From positions 97,191 through 161,190 of the forward strand of contig CBCPKK010000014.1 in assembly GCA_965119215.1 (NCBI GenBank): DNA of 64,000 bases. Reading direction: 5' to 3'. Origin of the DNA: Buttiauxella sp965119215 (lineage in GTDB: Bacteria > Pseudomonadota > Gammaproteobacteria > Enterobacterales > Enterobacteriaceae). Positions 25,449 through 33,670 of the stretch are shown here, piece by piece (positions within the stretch are counted from its first letter, which is position 1; every line of letters starts with the position of its first letter). Under the pieces are notes generated by a model. The model ran no database searches. It saw only the letters and a program-made list of their open reading frames with translations, and was not told the origin of the DNA. A program made the translations under genes and the position numbers.

Positions 25449-26903
25449 ATGTCTTTAACACGAGCAGCGATTGTTGAACATTTGCAAGAAATTGTTGGCC
25501 CACAGCAGATCATCACCGATGAAAAAGTATTGCAGAAAAACAGTATCGATCGCTTCAGAAAATATGCGGATATTCATGGCGTATTCACACTGCCACTTCC
25601 GGCTGCGGTAGTGAAATTAACCAGCAGCGAACAAGTTTCACAGGTTCTTGCCTTCCTGAATAAGCACCGTATTAACTGCGTCCCGCGTACTGGCGCATCG
25701 GCGACAGAAGGCGGGTTAGAAACCGTGATTAAAGATTCGGTGGTACTGGATGGCTCAGGGCTGAACAAAATTATCAGCCTGGATATCGAAAACATGCAGG
25801 CCACAGCGCAATGCGGCGTGCCGCTTGAAATGCTGGAAAATGCGCTGCGGGCAAAAGGCTACACCACTGGACACTCGCCGCAGTCGAAACCGTTGGCGCA
25901 AATGGGTGGCCTGGTTGCGACACGCAGCATCGGGCAATTTTCGACCCTTTACGGCGCTATCGAAGACATGGTGGTCGGCCTTGAGGCTGTCATGCCGGAC
26001 GGCATCATCACGCGCATTAAAAATGTCCCGCGCCGTGCTGCCGGGCCGGATATTCGCCACATCATCATCGGTAACGAAGGCGCGCTTTGTTATATCACTG
26101 AAGTAACAGTCAAAATCTTCAAATTCATGCCAGAGAATAACCTGTTCTACGGCTATATCCTCGACAACATGAAAACCGGTTTTAACATCCTGCGTGAAGT
26201 GATGGTTGAAGGGTATCGCCCGTCGATTGCTCGCCTGTACGACGCGGAAGATAGTACTCAGCACTTTACCCACTTTGCTGAGGGCAAATGTGTGCTGATT
26301 TTCATGGCTGAAGGCACTAAACGCCTGGCGGAAGCCACTGGCGCGGGTATTGAAGAAGTGGTGGCGCGGCATCCTGAATGCCAGCGTGTCGACAGCAAAC
26401 TTATCGAAAACTGGTTCAATCACCTGAACTGGGGGCCGGAGAAAGTTGCTGCTGAACGTGTGCAGATTTTGAATACCGGCAATATGGGCTTCACTACTGA
26501 AGTGTCCGGAAGTTGGAGCTGTATTAACGAGATTTATCATCGTGTTATCGACCGCATTCGCACAGAATTTCCACACGCGGATGACATCACGATGCTCGGC
26601 GGGCACTCGTCTCATAGCTACATCAACGGCACCAACATGTACTTCGTTTACGACTACAACGTGGTGGACTGCAAGCCGGAAGAAGAAATCAACAAGTACC
26701 ATAATCCGCTCAACAAAATCATCGTAGAAGAGACGATCAAACAGGGCGGTTCGATGGTGCATCACCACGGTATCGGGAAGCACCGCACCCACTGGACCAA
26801 ACTGGAACATGGCAGCGCCTATGCCTTGTTAAAAGGGCTGAAAGATCAGTTTGACCCTAACGGCATTATGAACACCGGTACTATCTATCCGATTGAAAAA
26901 TAG
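25449..26903 (+). CDS. ygcU: FAD-linked oxidoreductase YgcU
   Basis: 484 residues, VAO/PCMH flavoprotein with a glycolate-oxidase-like C-terminal domain. The FAD-binding region includes VPRTGASATEGGLETV near 79 and the pyrophosphate loop around TTGHSPQSKPLAQMGGLVATRS near 139. Histidine-rich GGSMVHHHGIGKHR near 437 is typical of the alkyl-DHAP synthase/lactate dehydrogenase-like branch that oxidises 2-hydroxy acids. Electrons are expected to pass to the ETF encoded three genes downstream. Substrate unknown. Confidence 0.88.
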   Translation: MSLTRAAIVEHLQEIVGPQQIITDEKVLQKNSIDRFRKYADIHGVFTLPLPAAVVKLTSSEQVSQVLAFLNKHRINCVPRTGASATEGGLETVIKDSVVLDGSGLNKIISLDIENMQATAQCGVPLEMLENALRAKGYTTGHSPQSKPLAQMGGLVATRSIGQFSTLYGAIEDMVVGLEAVMPDGIITRIKNVPRRAAGPDIRHIIIGNEGALCYITEVTVKIFKFMPENNLFYGYILDNMKTGFNILREVMVEGYRPSIARLYDAEDSTQHFTHFAEGKCVLIFMAEGTKRLAEATGAGIEEVVARHPECQRVDSKLIENWFNHLNWGPEKVAAERVQILNTGNMGFTTEVSGSWSCINEIYHRVIDRIRTEFPHADDITMLGGHSSHSYINGTNMYFVYDYNVVDCKPEEEINKYHNPLNKIIVEETIKQGGSMVHHHGIGKHRTHWTKLEHGSAYALLKGLKDQFDPNGIMNTGTIYPIEK

Positions 26904-26963
26904 GATGTCGTGCGGCCCTGCGGGGTCGCACTTTATTTTACCGGGAGACATAAGGAACCCGCT

Positions 26964-28319
26964 ATGCCCGCACCCACCATTCGTATGGATGACCTGCCAC
27001 TCAACCGGTTCCATTGTCGCATTGCTGCGCTCACCTTTGGTGCTCATCTCACGGATGGCTACGTGTTGGGGATCATCGGCTTCGCATTGATTTCCCTGAA
27101 AATTCAACTGTCGCTGACCGTGCTTCAGGAAGGGCTGATCGGCGGTGCGGCATTGTTTGGTTTGTTTATTGGCAGCCTGGTGCTGGGGTGGCTTTCCGAC
27201 TATGTTGGACGGCAGAAAATCTTCAATTTCAGCTTTATGCTGATCACGCTCGCCTCCTTATTGCAGTTCTTTGCTCAGACCGCTGAGCAGCTTTTCTTCC
27301 TGCGCGTGCTGATTGGTATTGGCCTTGGAGGCGACTATTCCGTGGGGCATGCCATGCTGGCTGAATTCGCGCCGCGCCGCCATCGCGGGGTATTGCTGGG
27401 CGCGTTCAGCGTGGTCTGGACGGTGGGATATGTGATGGCTAATCTTATCGGCCACTATTTTGCCGAAAGCTCGCCGGACATTTGGCGCTGGCTGCTGGCT
27501 TCCGCCGCAGTTCCTGCAAGCATCATCACGTTACTCCGTTGGGGGACGCCAGAATCACCGCGTTGGTTAATGCGCCAGGGGCGTTTCCGCGAAGCCTATA
27601 TTGTGGTGCGCCGTCACCTCGGGCCAAATGTGCTGCTGGGGGACGAAATGGCGGTGTCCACCTCGCGCCACATCAGCACTCTTTTTTCATCCCGCTACTG
27701 GCGGCGCACTGCGTTCAACAGCCTGTTTTTCGTCTGCCTGGTGATCCCGTATTTTGTGATTTACACCTGGCTGCCCGCCATTATGCAAACCGTAGGGCTG
27801 GAACATTCTCTGCGCGCCAACCTGTTACTGAATTTAGTGCTGGTGGCGGGGGCGGTGCTGGGACTCATCCTGACGCAATATTGCCCACGTCGTAGCTTGC
27901 TGATTAGCGGCTTCACTCTTCTTGCCCTGAGCCTGACGGCGCTGGCTTTCACGCCTATCAACAACACGATCTGCATCTTCGCGCTGTTCATTATTTTCAC
28001 TATAACCATTTCTGCTGTCAGTAATCTTGTCGGGGTGCTGCCCGCTGAAAGTTTCCCTACTGATATTCGCTCGCTGGGCATCGGTTTTGCCACATCCATG
28101 AGCCGCCTGGGCTCGGCAATCAGCACAGTGTTGCTGCCCATGACACTGGCAAACTGGGGAATACAGCACACCATGCTGATGCTGGCGGGCGTCCTGTTAC
28201 TTGGGCTGGTGGTTTCCATTCTTTGGGCACCGGAAACCAAGGATCTGACGCTGGTGGCGGCGTCCGGAAATAAAGATCACGCATCAGGAGTCATGAATGA
28301 ACATTCTGCTGGCATTTAA
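26964..28319 (+). CDS. ygcS: MFS transporter YgcS
   Basis: 451 residues, 12-helix sugar-porter-like MFS protein. Motifs: LGWLSDYVGRQKIFNFS near 74 and GIGLGGDYSVGHAMLAEF near 118, then GVLPAESFPTDIRSLG in the C-terminal half, all as in YgcS/metabolite:H+ symporters. Start 26964 (MPAPTIRMDD) has TAAGGA upstream; an in-frame ATG at 26910 lies 7 nt after ygcU and gives an unlike extension. It is the second transporter of the locus. The last 23 nt overlap ygcR. Confidence 0.88.
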   Translation: MPAPTIRMDDLPLNRFHCRIAALTFGAHLTDGYVLGIIGFALISLKIQLSLTVLQEGLIGGAALFGLFIGSLVLGWLSDYVGRQKIFNFSFMLITLASLLQFFAQTAEQLFFLRVLIGIGLGGDYSVGHAMLAEFAPRRHRGVLLGAFSVVWTVGYVMANLIGHYFAESSPDIWRWLLASAAVPASIITLLRWGTPESPRWLMRQGRFREAYIVVRRHLGPNVLLGDEMAVSTSRHISTLFSSRYWRRTAFNSLFFVCLVIPYFVIYTWLPAIMQTVGLEHSLRANLLLNLVLVAGAVLGLILTQYCPRRSLLISGFTLLALSLTALAFTPINNTICIFALFIIFTITISAVSNLVGVLPAESFPTDIRSLGIGFATSMSRLGSAISTVLLPMTLANWGIQHTMLMLAGVLLLGLVVSILWAPETKDLTLVAASGNKDHASGVMNEHSAGI

Positions 28320-29070
28320 AGCGGAGCCGGATCTGAGCATGTTAGCGGAACAGGCATGGCGTGACGCTCAGTCCGAACCGCTGGATCTCTCTTATGTTCG
28401 TTATCAATCTGGAGCGGATGAACAGGCAGCGGCGGAAATTATTCTACGCCAGCAACAAACGCTGAACCTCACTGCGTTGACTGTGGGTGACACGCACGCT
28501 GAACCGTTCATGCGGCAGCTAAGTGCTCTGGGATTTGCCGATCTCATCCGAATAGTCCCGCCGAATGGGGCCGATCTACAGTTTTCCCCGCAATACATCG
28601 CAACCTTGATCACGGACTGGATTAAACAGCATCCGCAATCGTTGGTCCTCATCGGTAGCCAGAGCGGCGAAGGCAATAATTCACAAACCGGATATTGGCT
28701 CGCCGAGCAGCTTGGCTGGCCCGTGCTGACGGGGGTAGTGGATTTTACGCTCGACGTTGAAAAAGAGCAGGTGGAAGCCTTGCTGATTCAAAACGACCAA
28801 CGGCTACAGTGTCGCATTACGCTGCCAGCGGTGCTGATAGTCAGGAATGACGGGGGCTACAGTTTGCGGGTGCCGGGCATCCGGCAAAAGCTGGCGGCAA
28901 GCAAAGCGGAAATTATCTGCGTACCTGCGGCGCAAATCCACAGCCCAACCTCCGTGCAACTAAAGCGCGAACAACATCGGCGGGTGGCGCAAAAGATTGA
29001 AGGTGCTAACGCGCGTGAAAAAGCGCAGAAACTTTACGATAACTACCTGCGCGAAAGGTTGCCACGATGA
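28297..29070 (+). CDS. ygcR: Electron transfer flavoprotein beta-like subunit YgcR
   Basis: 257 residues. Belongs to the ETF beta/FixA family: MNILLAFKAEPDLSML at the N-terminus, SGADEQAAAEIILR, and the AMP-binding type segment LIGSQSGEGNNSQTGYWLAEQLGW near 118. The C-terminal KAQKLYDNYLRERL is typical of YgcR. With YgcQ it should form an ETF that takes electrons from a dehydrogenase, most likely YgcU. It overlaps ygcS by 23 nt and ygcQ by 4 nt. Confidence 0.88.
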   Translation: MNILLAFKAEPDLSMLAEQAWRDAQSEPLDLSYVRYQSGADEQAAAEIILRQQQTLNLTALTVGDTHAEPFMRQLSALGFADLIRIVPPNGADLQFSPQYIATLITDWIKQHPQSLVLIGSQSGEGNNSQTGYWLAEQLGWPVLTGVVDFTLDVEKEQVEALLIQNDQRLQCRITLPAVLIVRNDGGYSLRVPGIRQKLAASKAEIICVPAAQIHSPTSVQLKREQHRRVAQKIEGANAREKAQKLYDNYLRERLPR

Positions 29071-29933
29071 AAATTGCACTGATTGTTACCGCGAAGGATG
29101 AATACCAGCTTGCGGGAATGACCGCATTTTTGCATCTCTCCGGGCTTGAAGAAGCGACATGCGAAAGATGGCTGGCGGTGAGCGAATCCCCTGTTATTAC
29201 AGAAAATATTCTGGATGCGCTGGAAGCGCGCTATCGGGAAACGCCGCAAGATATGCTGTTATTTTCATCTGAAACTCAGGGCGGTGAACTTGCCACTCGT
29301 CTGGCTGTACGGCTAAAAGGTGAGGCGTTTTGCGGCGTGACTCAGGGGGAATTTGATGCACAACCGCAATTCACCCGGCCAGTTTACGGCAACGCAATGA
29401 CAGGGACTTTTGTTGCCAGCGAGAAACCCTGGTGTGTCTCGGTTGCTCGCTCTTCTCCTTCCACGATTGTTCCCGTCATTTTTCCGCAGGTCGTTTTGCC
29501 GGTATCGGCACCGCTGCCAGAATGGTTAGTCGAGGTAAAACGGCTGGAAGATATTCCTCGCCCCGCACTGAATCAGGCCCAGTGTGTGGTGGTTGCGGGG
29601 CAGGGCGTGGCATCGTCACAAAATATGGATCGAGTCAAAGAACTGGCCAGGCAACTTGGCGCGGAAACCGGGGCCAGCCGCCAGGTGGTGATGAATGCCT
29701 GGTGCGAAATGGAACGCTTGATTGGGATGTCAGGCGCGATGATTGCACCGGACGTGTGCATTGTGGCGGGCGTTTCCGGTGCTTCGGCATTTAGCGCAGG
29801 CATTCGCGATAGCCGCCTGGTGATTGCCATTAATAACGATCCCGATGCCGCCATTTTTAGCGTAGCGGATGTGATTGTTGTGGATGAAATGATGCCAGTG
29901 CTGGAAGCACTGGCAGAGTGTGCGGCTTCCTAA
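29067..29933 (+). CDS. ygcQ: Electron transfer flavoprotein alpha-like subunit YgcQ
   Basis: 288 residues, ETF alpha/FixB family. The FAD-binding C-terminal domain is clear: CVVVAGQGVASSQNMDRVKE near 173, GASRQVVMNAW near 201, IGMSGAMIAPDVCIVAGVSG near 217 and AINNDPDAAIFSVAD near 255. Last gene of the plus-strand operon ygcW-U-S-R-Q. Its stop overlaps the stop of convergent ygcP by 4 nt, so the two operons meet tail to tail with no room for a terminator. Confidence 0.9.
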   Translation: MKIALIVTAKDEYQLAGMTAFLHLSGLEEATCERWLAVSESPVITENILDALEARYRETPQDMLLFSSETQGGELATRLAVRLKGEAFCGVTQGEFDAQPQFTRPVYGNAMTGTFVASEKPWCVSVARSSPSTIVPVIFPQVVLPVSAPLPEWLVEVKRLEDIPRPALNQAQCVVVAGQGVASSQNMDRVKELARQLGAETGASRQVVMNAWCEMERLIGMSGAMIAPDVCIVAGVSGASAFSAGIRDSRLVIAINNDPDAAIFSVADVIVVDEMMPVLEALAECAAS

Positions 29934-30529
29934 ACTAATTTTTTCGCCAGCTCCCACACACCGCGATTGGTGGTGGACAGGGCCAGAGCACCCGCATTTA
30001 ACGCTGTATTCGCATCTTCTTCATCACAAACCAGCCCACCGGCAATAATCGGTAGATTGATTTTTTCAGCGACCCAACCCAACACCTTTGGCATACAACC
30101 CGGCAGGATTTCAATACAGTCCGGGTTAGACTGCGCGACCTGTTTATCAATATTGTGATAAGAGATGGAATCCACCAGAAACAGGCGGTGGATGGCGAAG
30201 AAACCCTGCACGCGAGCGGCTTTCACCATTGATGCTTTGGTGCTGATAATGCCATCTGCGTTGGTCACCAGTTTCAGGAAGTTAATCACGATCTCTTTAT
30301 TAGACGTGCCTTCCAGCAGGTCGACATGAATAAAGGCATATTTATTCGCTTTCTTAATCTGCTGAATAATACCGGTGATGGTGCAAATATTGCCGTACAG
30401 CACCGAGATAAACAGACAATCCGAGCGCAAGGCTAGCTCGAGACTTTCGGTGTCTTTAACTGCGGCAATGACAGGATTTTGCTTTAATAAATGAAGTAGG
30501 GGCACAGCAAGTTCTCCAGTGTCAATCAA
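29930..30529 (-). CDS. ygcP: GlpP-family antiterminator-like protein YgcP
   Basis: 199 residues. Belongs to the glycerol-3-phosphate-responsive antiterminator (GlpP) family, a TIM-barrel protein that binds leader RNA in Bacillus. Family motifs: NPVIAAVKDTESLELAL (about 18-34), HVDLLEGTSNKEIVINFLK (about 68-86), GIISTKASMVKAA, CIEILPGCMPKVL and IIAGGLVCDEEDANTALNAG. The start overlaps ygcO by 4 nt. Its likely targets are the two matching leader structures at 24278-24562 in the same locus. The ligand may be a phosphorylated sugar made by YgcE. Function is inference; family membership is well supported. Confidence 0.88.
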   Translation of the reverse strand: MIDTGELAVPLLHLLKQNPVIAAVKDTESLELALRSDCLFISVLYGNICTITGIIQQIKKANKYAFIHVDLLEGTSNKEIVINFLKLVTNADGIISTKASMVKAARVQGFFAIHRLFLVDSISYHNIDKQVAQSNPDCIEILPGCMPKVLGWVAEKINLPIIAGGLVCDEEDANTALNAGALALSTTNRGVWELAKKLV

Positions 30530-30765
30530 CCAAAACGAAATTGAATCCCGCTTTCAACTGCGGGATAACGCCAGCTTTCGAAAGTTTGTTCATCAGCCAA
30601 CAGGCGACACGTTCCACACTCAAGGCAACCGTGAGACTCAACCAACAAACGCCCGTCAGGCGCTATCGTATACAACCCTGTGGGACAACATTTGACCAGT
30701 AATTTCTGCATGGCTGCGGTAACAGATAATGCCGGGACAATGTGTGCTTCGTTGTCCGATTTCAT
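30526..30765 (-). CDS. ygcO: Ferredoxin-like protein YgcO (FixX type)
   Basis: 79 residues. Small iron-sulfur protein of the FixX/ETF-QO partner type, with the cysteine cluster CCPTGLY (about 26-32) and CLECGTCR (about 47-54) and the C-terminus WRYPAVESGIQFRFG. It should accept electrons from the ETF with YgcN and feed the quinone pool. The start at 30765 overlaps the ygcN stop by 4 nt (ATGA); a frame from 30861 lies inside ygcN and is not used. Confidence 0.87.
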   Translation of the reverse strand: MKSDNEAHIVPALSVTAAMQKLLVKCCPTGLYTIAPDGRLLVESHGCLECGTCRLLADEQTFESWRYPAVESGIQFRFG

Positions 30766-32042
30766 ATGCTTTTCACTCCTCGCAGCAAATCCTTCATCAT
30801 CGTAATTAACCCCTGGCGGCGCGAATGTTTCCACAGCCGTTTTGCCAGATGCTCCGGACAAACAGCGCCCGTTTCGTAATGTTCACGCTGTAGTTCAGCC
30901 AGAAGCTGCGGATAGGCTGAAAAAAGCGCAGGTGTACGCAGCAGTAATTCGGGTAAATGTTGATAACGCGTGAGCACGGCCCACAGCGAACTGGTTTGCA
31001 AATGTTGATGATAAGCATCGTGCAGAGCTTCACCTTTAGGATGCATTGCCAGTGTTTGCGCAGCGGCTTGCGCCGAAAGCATGGCTAAATCCATACCGCG
31101 AATGGTCAGCGCGGTGTTGATGCAGAACCGGGCGCTGTCACCTACTGCAAGCCAGCCATTGCCCGCCAGATTTTGCGGCACACTACGCAAACCTCCTTCT
31201 GGAACCAGATGCGCACCGTATTCCAGTAATTCACTCTGTTTCAGAAGCGGGAGCAATAAAGGATGCCGTTTGAAGTTTTCCAGCAACTGCGGCAGGGCCG
31301 TATTGCCTGCTTTTATGGATGAAAGCGGGCAAACAACGCCCAGTGAAATCGTGTTTTTATTGGTATACAGAAAGCCGCCAGCGGGCAAAGAACCGTGTAA
31401 ATCGCCGCTAAAGAGCCACGCCGCACCTTCGTTATTCTCAAGCGAAAAACGGTTTTCCAGAACGTCTTGCGGCAAGGAAAGCACTTCTTTAATCCCGACC
31501 GCTATTTCATGCGCGGCGGGTTTAGGGAGCAAACCGTGGCGCTCCGCCAGCACCGTATTCGCCCCTTCTGCCAGAACAACCGTGGTAGCCGATAACGGCT
31601 CGCCATCGACAATGACGCCCTTAACAGCGTTACCTTCAGTCAGCAATTGCTCTACCTGAACGTCCGTCAAACATTGAGCCCCCGCGAGCTGCGCTTGCTG
31701 CATCAGCCAGGGATCAAAACGAGCACGCAACAGGGTGTATGAAGTGGTTGCCGGGGAAAAAGCAGGGTGGCGATAGTTGAACGTTGTGGCGCTTTGACCA
31801 CTTAGCAGCGAGATTTTTTCCTGCGTGATTTGGCGCTCAAGAGGGGCTTGCAGGGCAAAGTTTGGCAGAATGCTTTCCAGAGCATGACTATAAATACGCC
31901 CGCCAGAAAGATTCTTACCGCCAGGCTGAGATGCTCGTTCAAGTAATAAAACAGACAGCCCTTTGCGTGCGCAAAGCAAAGCGCAGGTTGAGCCTGCAAT
32001 CCCTGCTCCGACGATGATGACATCAAAATCCGGCGTGTTCAT
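30762..32042 (-). CDS. ygcN: FAD-dependent oxidoreductase YgcN (ETF-quinone oxidoreductase/FixC type)
   Basis: 426 residues. N-terminal FAD-binding Rossmann motif DVIIVGAGIAGSTCALLCAR (about 7-26), then LLERASQPGGKNLSGGR with the KNLSGGR typical of FixC, and the second FAD motif LAVGDSARFCINTALTIRGMD near 307. Together with YgcO it resembles FixCX/ETF:ubiquinone oxidoreductase, membrane-peripheral. First gene of ygcN-O-P, each joined by 4-nt overlaps. Confidence 0.9.
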   Translation of the reverse strand: MNTPDFDVIIVGAGIAGSTCALLCARKGLSVLLLERASQPGGKNLSGGRIYSHALESILPNFALQAPLERQITQEKISLLSGQSATTFNYRHPAFSPATTSYTLLRARFDPWLMQQAQLAGAQCLTDVQVEQLLTEGNAVKGVIVDGEPLSATTVVLAEGANTVLAERHGLLPKPAAHEIAVGIKEVLSLPQDVLENRFSLENNEGAAWLFSGDLHGSLPAGGFLYTNKNTISLGVVCPLSSIKAGNTALPQLLENFKRHPLLLPLLKQSELLEYGAHLVPEGGLRSVPQNLAGNGWLAVGDSARFCINTALTIRGMDLAMLSAQAAAQTLAMHPKGEALHDAYHQHLQTSSLWAVLTRYQHLPELLLRTPALFSAYPQLLAELQREHYETGAVCPEHLAKRLWKHSRRQGLITMMKDLLRGVKSI

Positions 32043-32260
32043 CCTGAACCCCTGTTGTTTACGACAGGGCAGAATAACAGTGATTAACTGGGGGAATGGT
32101 GATGGTGTTCACGGAGGATGGGAATTGTGGTTTTGATCTTAGGAATAAATGGAGAGAGTGTTTTTGTAAAAGATAAATTATAGTATCTGTCATTGGATGA
32201 GTGAAAACCAAGGCTATTAGTTCATTTTTATTTCGCCAACGGATGGTATAGAGGTATTTC
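32043..32260. promoter_or_regulatory. AT-rich gap between ygcN and the immunity-like gene
   Basis: 218 bases, clearly more AT-rich than the backbone. It should hold the ygcN promoter and the promoter of the gene at 32261. GAGGTATTTC precedes that gene's start. No other gene is supported. Confidence 0.35.
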
Positions 32261-32941
32261 ATGATAAAAAGAATATCTATAAATAATAAGTTAATTTCTC
32301 TGACGTGCTTGTTCTTACTTATTTTCGTGATGATTTCATATGTGATTTTAAATTTTGCAGTTAAAGACAATAGTATGAGAGGGATTATAATTACAGAGCC
32401 TTTGTTGATGGAAAATGTGCCAGGGGATGATGGGTATTATGTTCTTCCTGCGGGTACCGTACTTTATCACGACAAAAGTTTCCCTGAAGGCCATGACAGG
32501 TATATAGTCTATTTCAACCATAAAGGTAGTATTTCTCATGAAAAAATATATGCAGATCAAGATCATGATGGTATCACTATTTCCCCAGTCTGGCTTACGA
32601 GCATGGACAAAGAAACATTAAGCACAACCGAAACCTATTCTCAGGAAATTCTTTTAAAAAATTGGGCTCTCAGTATTTGCCTGGCTGCGATAGCCGCAAA
32701 TGAGCAAGACAGAAATGACGCAAATGCAACCGCAAGCGCCTATCTTGAATTTGGGAAACAACAAACAGAAGCCTATGATTCACTACGGAGTCTGGCAAAG
32801 CAGTATGCCAGCAAGAAATATGGTAGCTCGGTTGGCTCTGAATTAAATACAATGAAATGTATCGATCTTTTTCACAGTCATGAACTTAATAGTCTGGTAC
32901 AAAAAATCCTGAAGGACCCTTCTTTAAATACTCATCCATAA
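32261..32941 (+). CDS. Membrane-anchored protein with a Tai4-like T6SS amidase immunity domain (putative)
   Basis: 226 residues in locally AT-rich DNA. Residues 11-32 are one transmembrane helix or uncleaved signal anchor. Residues 36-115 form an unassigned domain with LPAGTVLYHDKSFPEGHDRY. Residues 126-219 look like the T6SS amidase immunity protein Tai4: LLKNWALSICLAAIAANE, DANATASAYLEFGKQ and NTMKCIDLFHSHELNSL, with Cys140 and Cys200 possibly disulfide-linked in the periplasm. Tai4 proteins inhibit the peptidoglycan amidase Tae4. No effector or T6SS gene is nearby, so it would be an orphan immunity gene. The Tai4 match is from memory of the family pattern and needs a profile search. Confidence 0.6.
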   Translation: MIKRISINNKLISLTCLFLLIFVMISYVILNFAVKDNSMRGIIITEPLLMENVPGDDGYYVLPAGTVLYHDKSFPEGHDRYIVYFNHKGSISHEKIYADQDHDGITISPVWLTSMDKETLSTTETYSQEILLKNWALSICLAAIAANEQDRNDANATASAYLEFGKQQTEAYDSLRSLAKQYASKKYGSSVGSELNTMKCIDLFHSHELNSLVQKILKDPSLNTHP

Positions 32942-33005
32942 ATCTCAGGGAACAATATAATGGGGCGCGGCAGAACTGCCGCTCCTCCTGACATTTAAAC
33001 GTCAA

Positions 33006-33365
33006 TTAACCCTTATACACGCAACCGGCGGTACAGGTTTCTTTCACCATCACCGCGCTCAGCAGCGGCACAATCGGCTTCATTTCATCCCAAATCCATT
33101 TTGCCAGCACTTCGCTGGTTGGATTCTCAAGGCCTGGAATATCATTCAGATAATAATGATCCAGCCTGTCGTAAGTCGGTTTGAACGCCGCTTTTAGCTC
33201 AGAGAAATCCATAATCCAGCCGGTATAAGGATCAACCTCTCCGGTGATTTCCAGACGCACCATAAAAGAGTGGCCATGCAGGCGACCGCATTTGTGGCCT
33301 TCTGGCACGTGCGGCAGGTGGTGAGCGGCTTCGAAGGTAAAATCTTTAAACAGGGTGGTGCTCAT
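33006..33365 (-). CDS. queD: 6-carboxytetrahydropterin synthase QueD
   Basis: 119 residues. Converts dihydroneopterin triphosphate to 6-carboxy-5,6,7,8-tetrahydropterin, the substrate of QueE. Zinc ligands are the His of FEAAHHLPHVPEGHKCGRLH and HGHSF (about 15-33); the catalytic Cys is in GHKCGRLHGH and the C-terminus ends MVKETCTAGCVYKG. It diverges from cysJ as in E. coli. Confidence 0.95.
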   Translation of the reverse strand: MSTTLFKDFTFEAAHHLPHVPEGHKCGRLHGHSFMVRLEITGEVDPYTGWIMDFSELKAAFKPTYDRLDHYYLNDIPGLENPTSEVLAKWIWDEMKPIVPLLSAVMVKETCTAGCVYKG

Positions 33366-33670
33366 GATTACAGTCTCTGTAGGGCGAAAAACCGCCGAAT
33401 AGTACCGGAAACCACTATTTTACGCATTAACTAAAACTATCATTGCCTGGTAATCCACGATCCTTGCACGGCCTTGCATTTAAATATCTTAATTTTCATA
33501 TGGTTAGGTGACCACTTTTAGCGCTATAGATTACCCGTAAAAACGGTTAGTCATTTTGGTTATTTGTTATTTCTATCCCTTCTTTAATTGTTACTATCGC
33601 GCTGGTTAACCTTACCTTATTCCCGTTTATTGATGAAAGCGGACCTTTTGCTACTGGAACCCAATAAAGC
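33366..33670 (+). promoter_or_regulatory. Divergent queD-cysJ control region
   Basis: 305 bases without a gene, AT-rich towards cysJ. In E. coli and Salmonella the cysJIH promoter is activated here by CysB with N-acetylserine. CysB sites are degenerate and I cannot mark one reliably. GGAACC lies shortly before the cysJ start. Confidence 0.5.
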
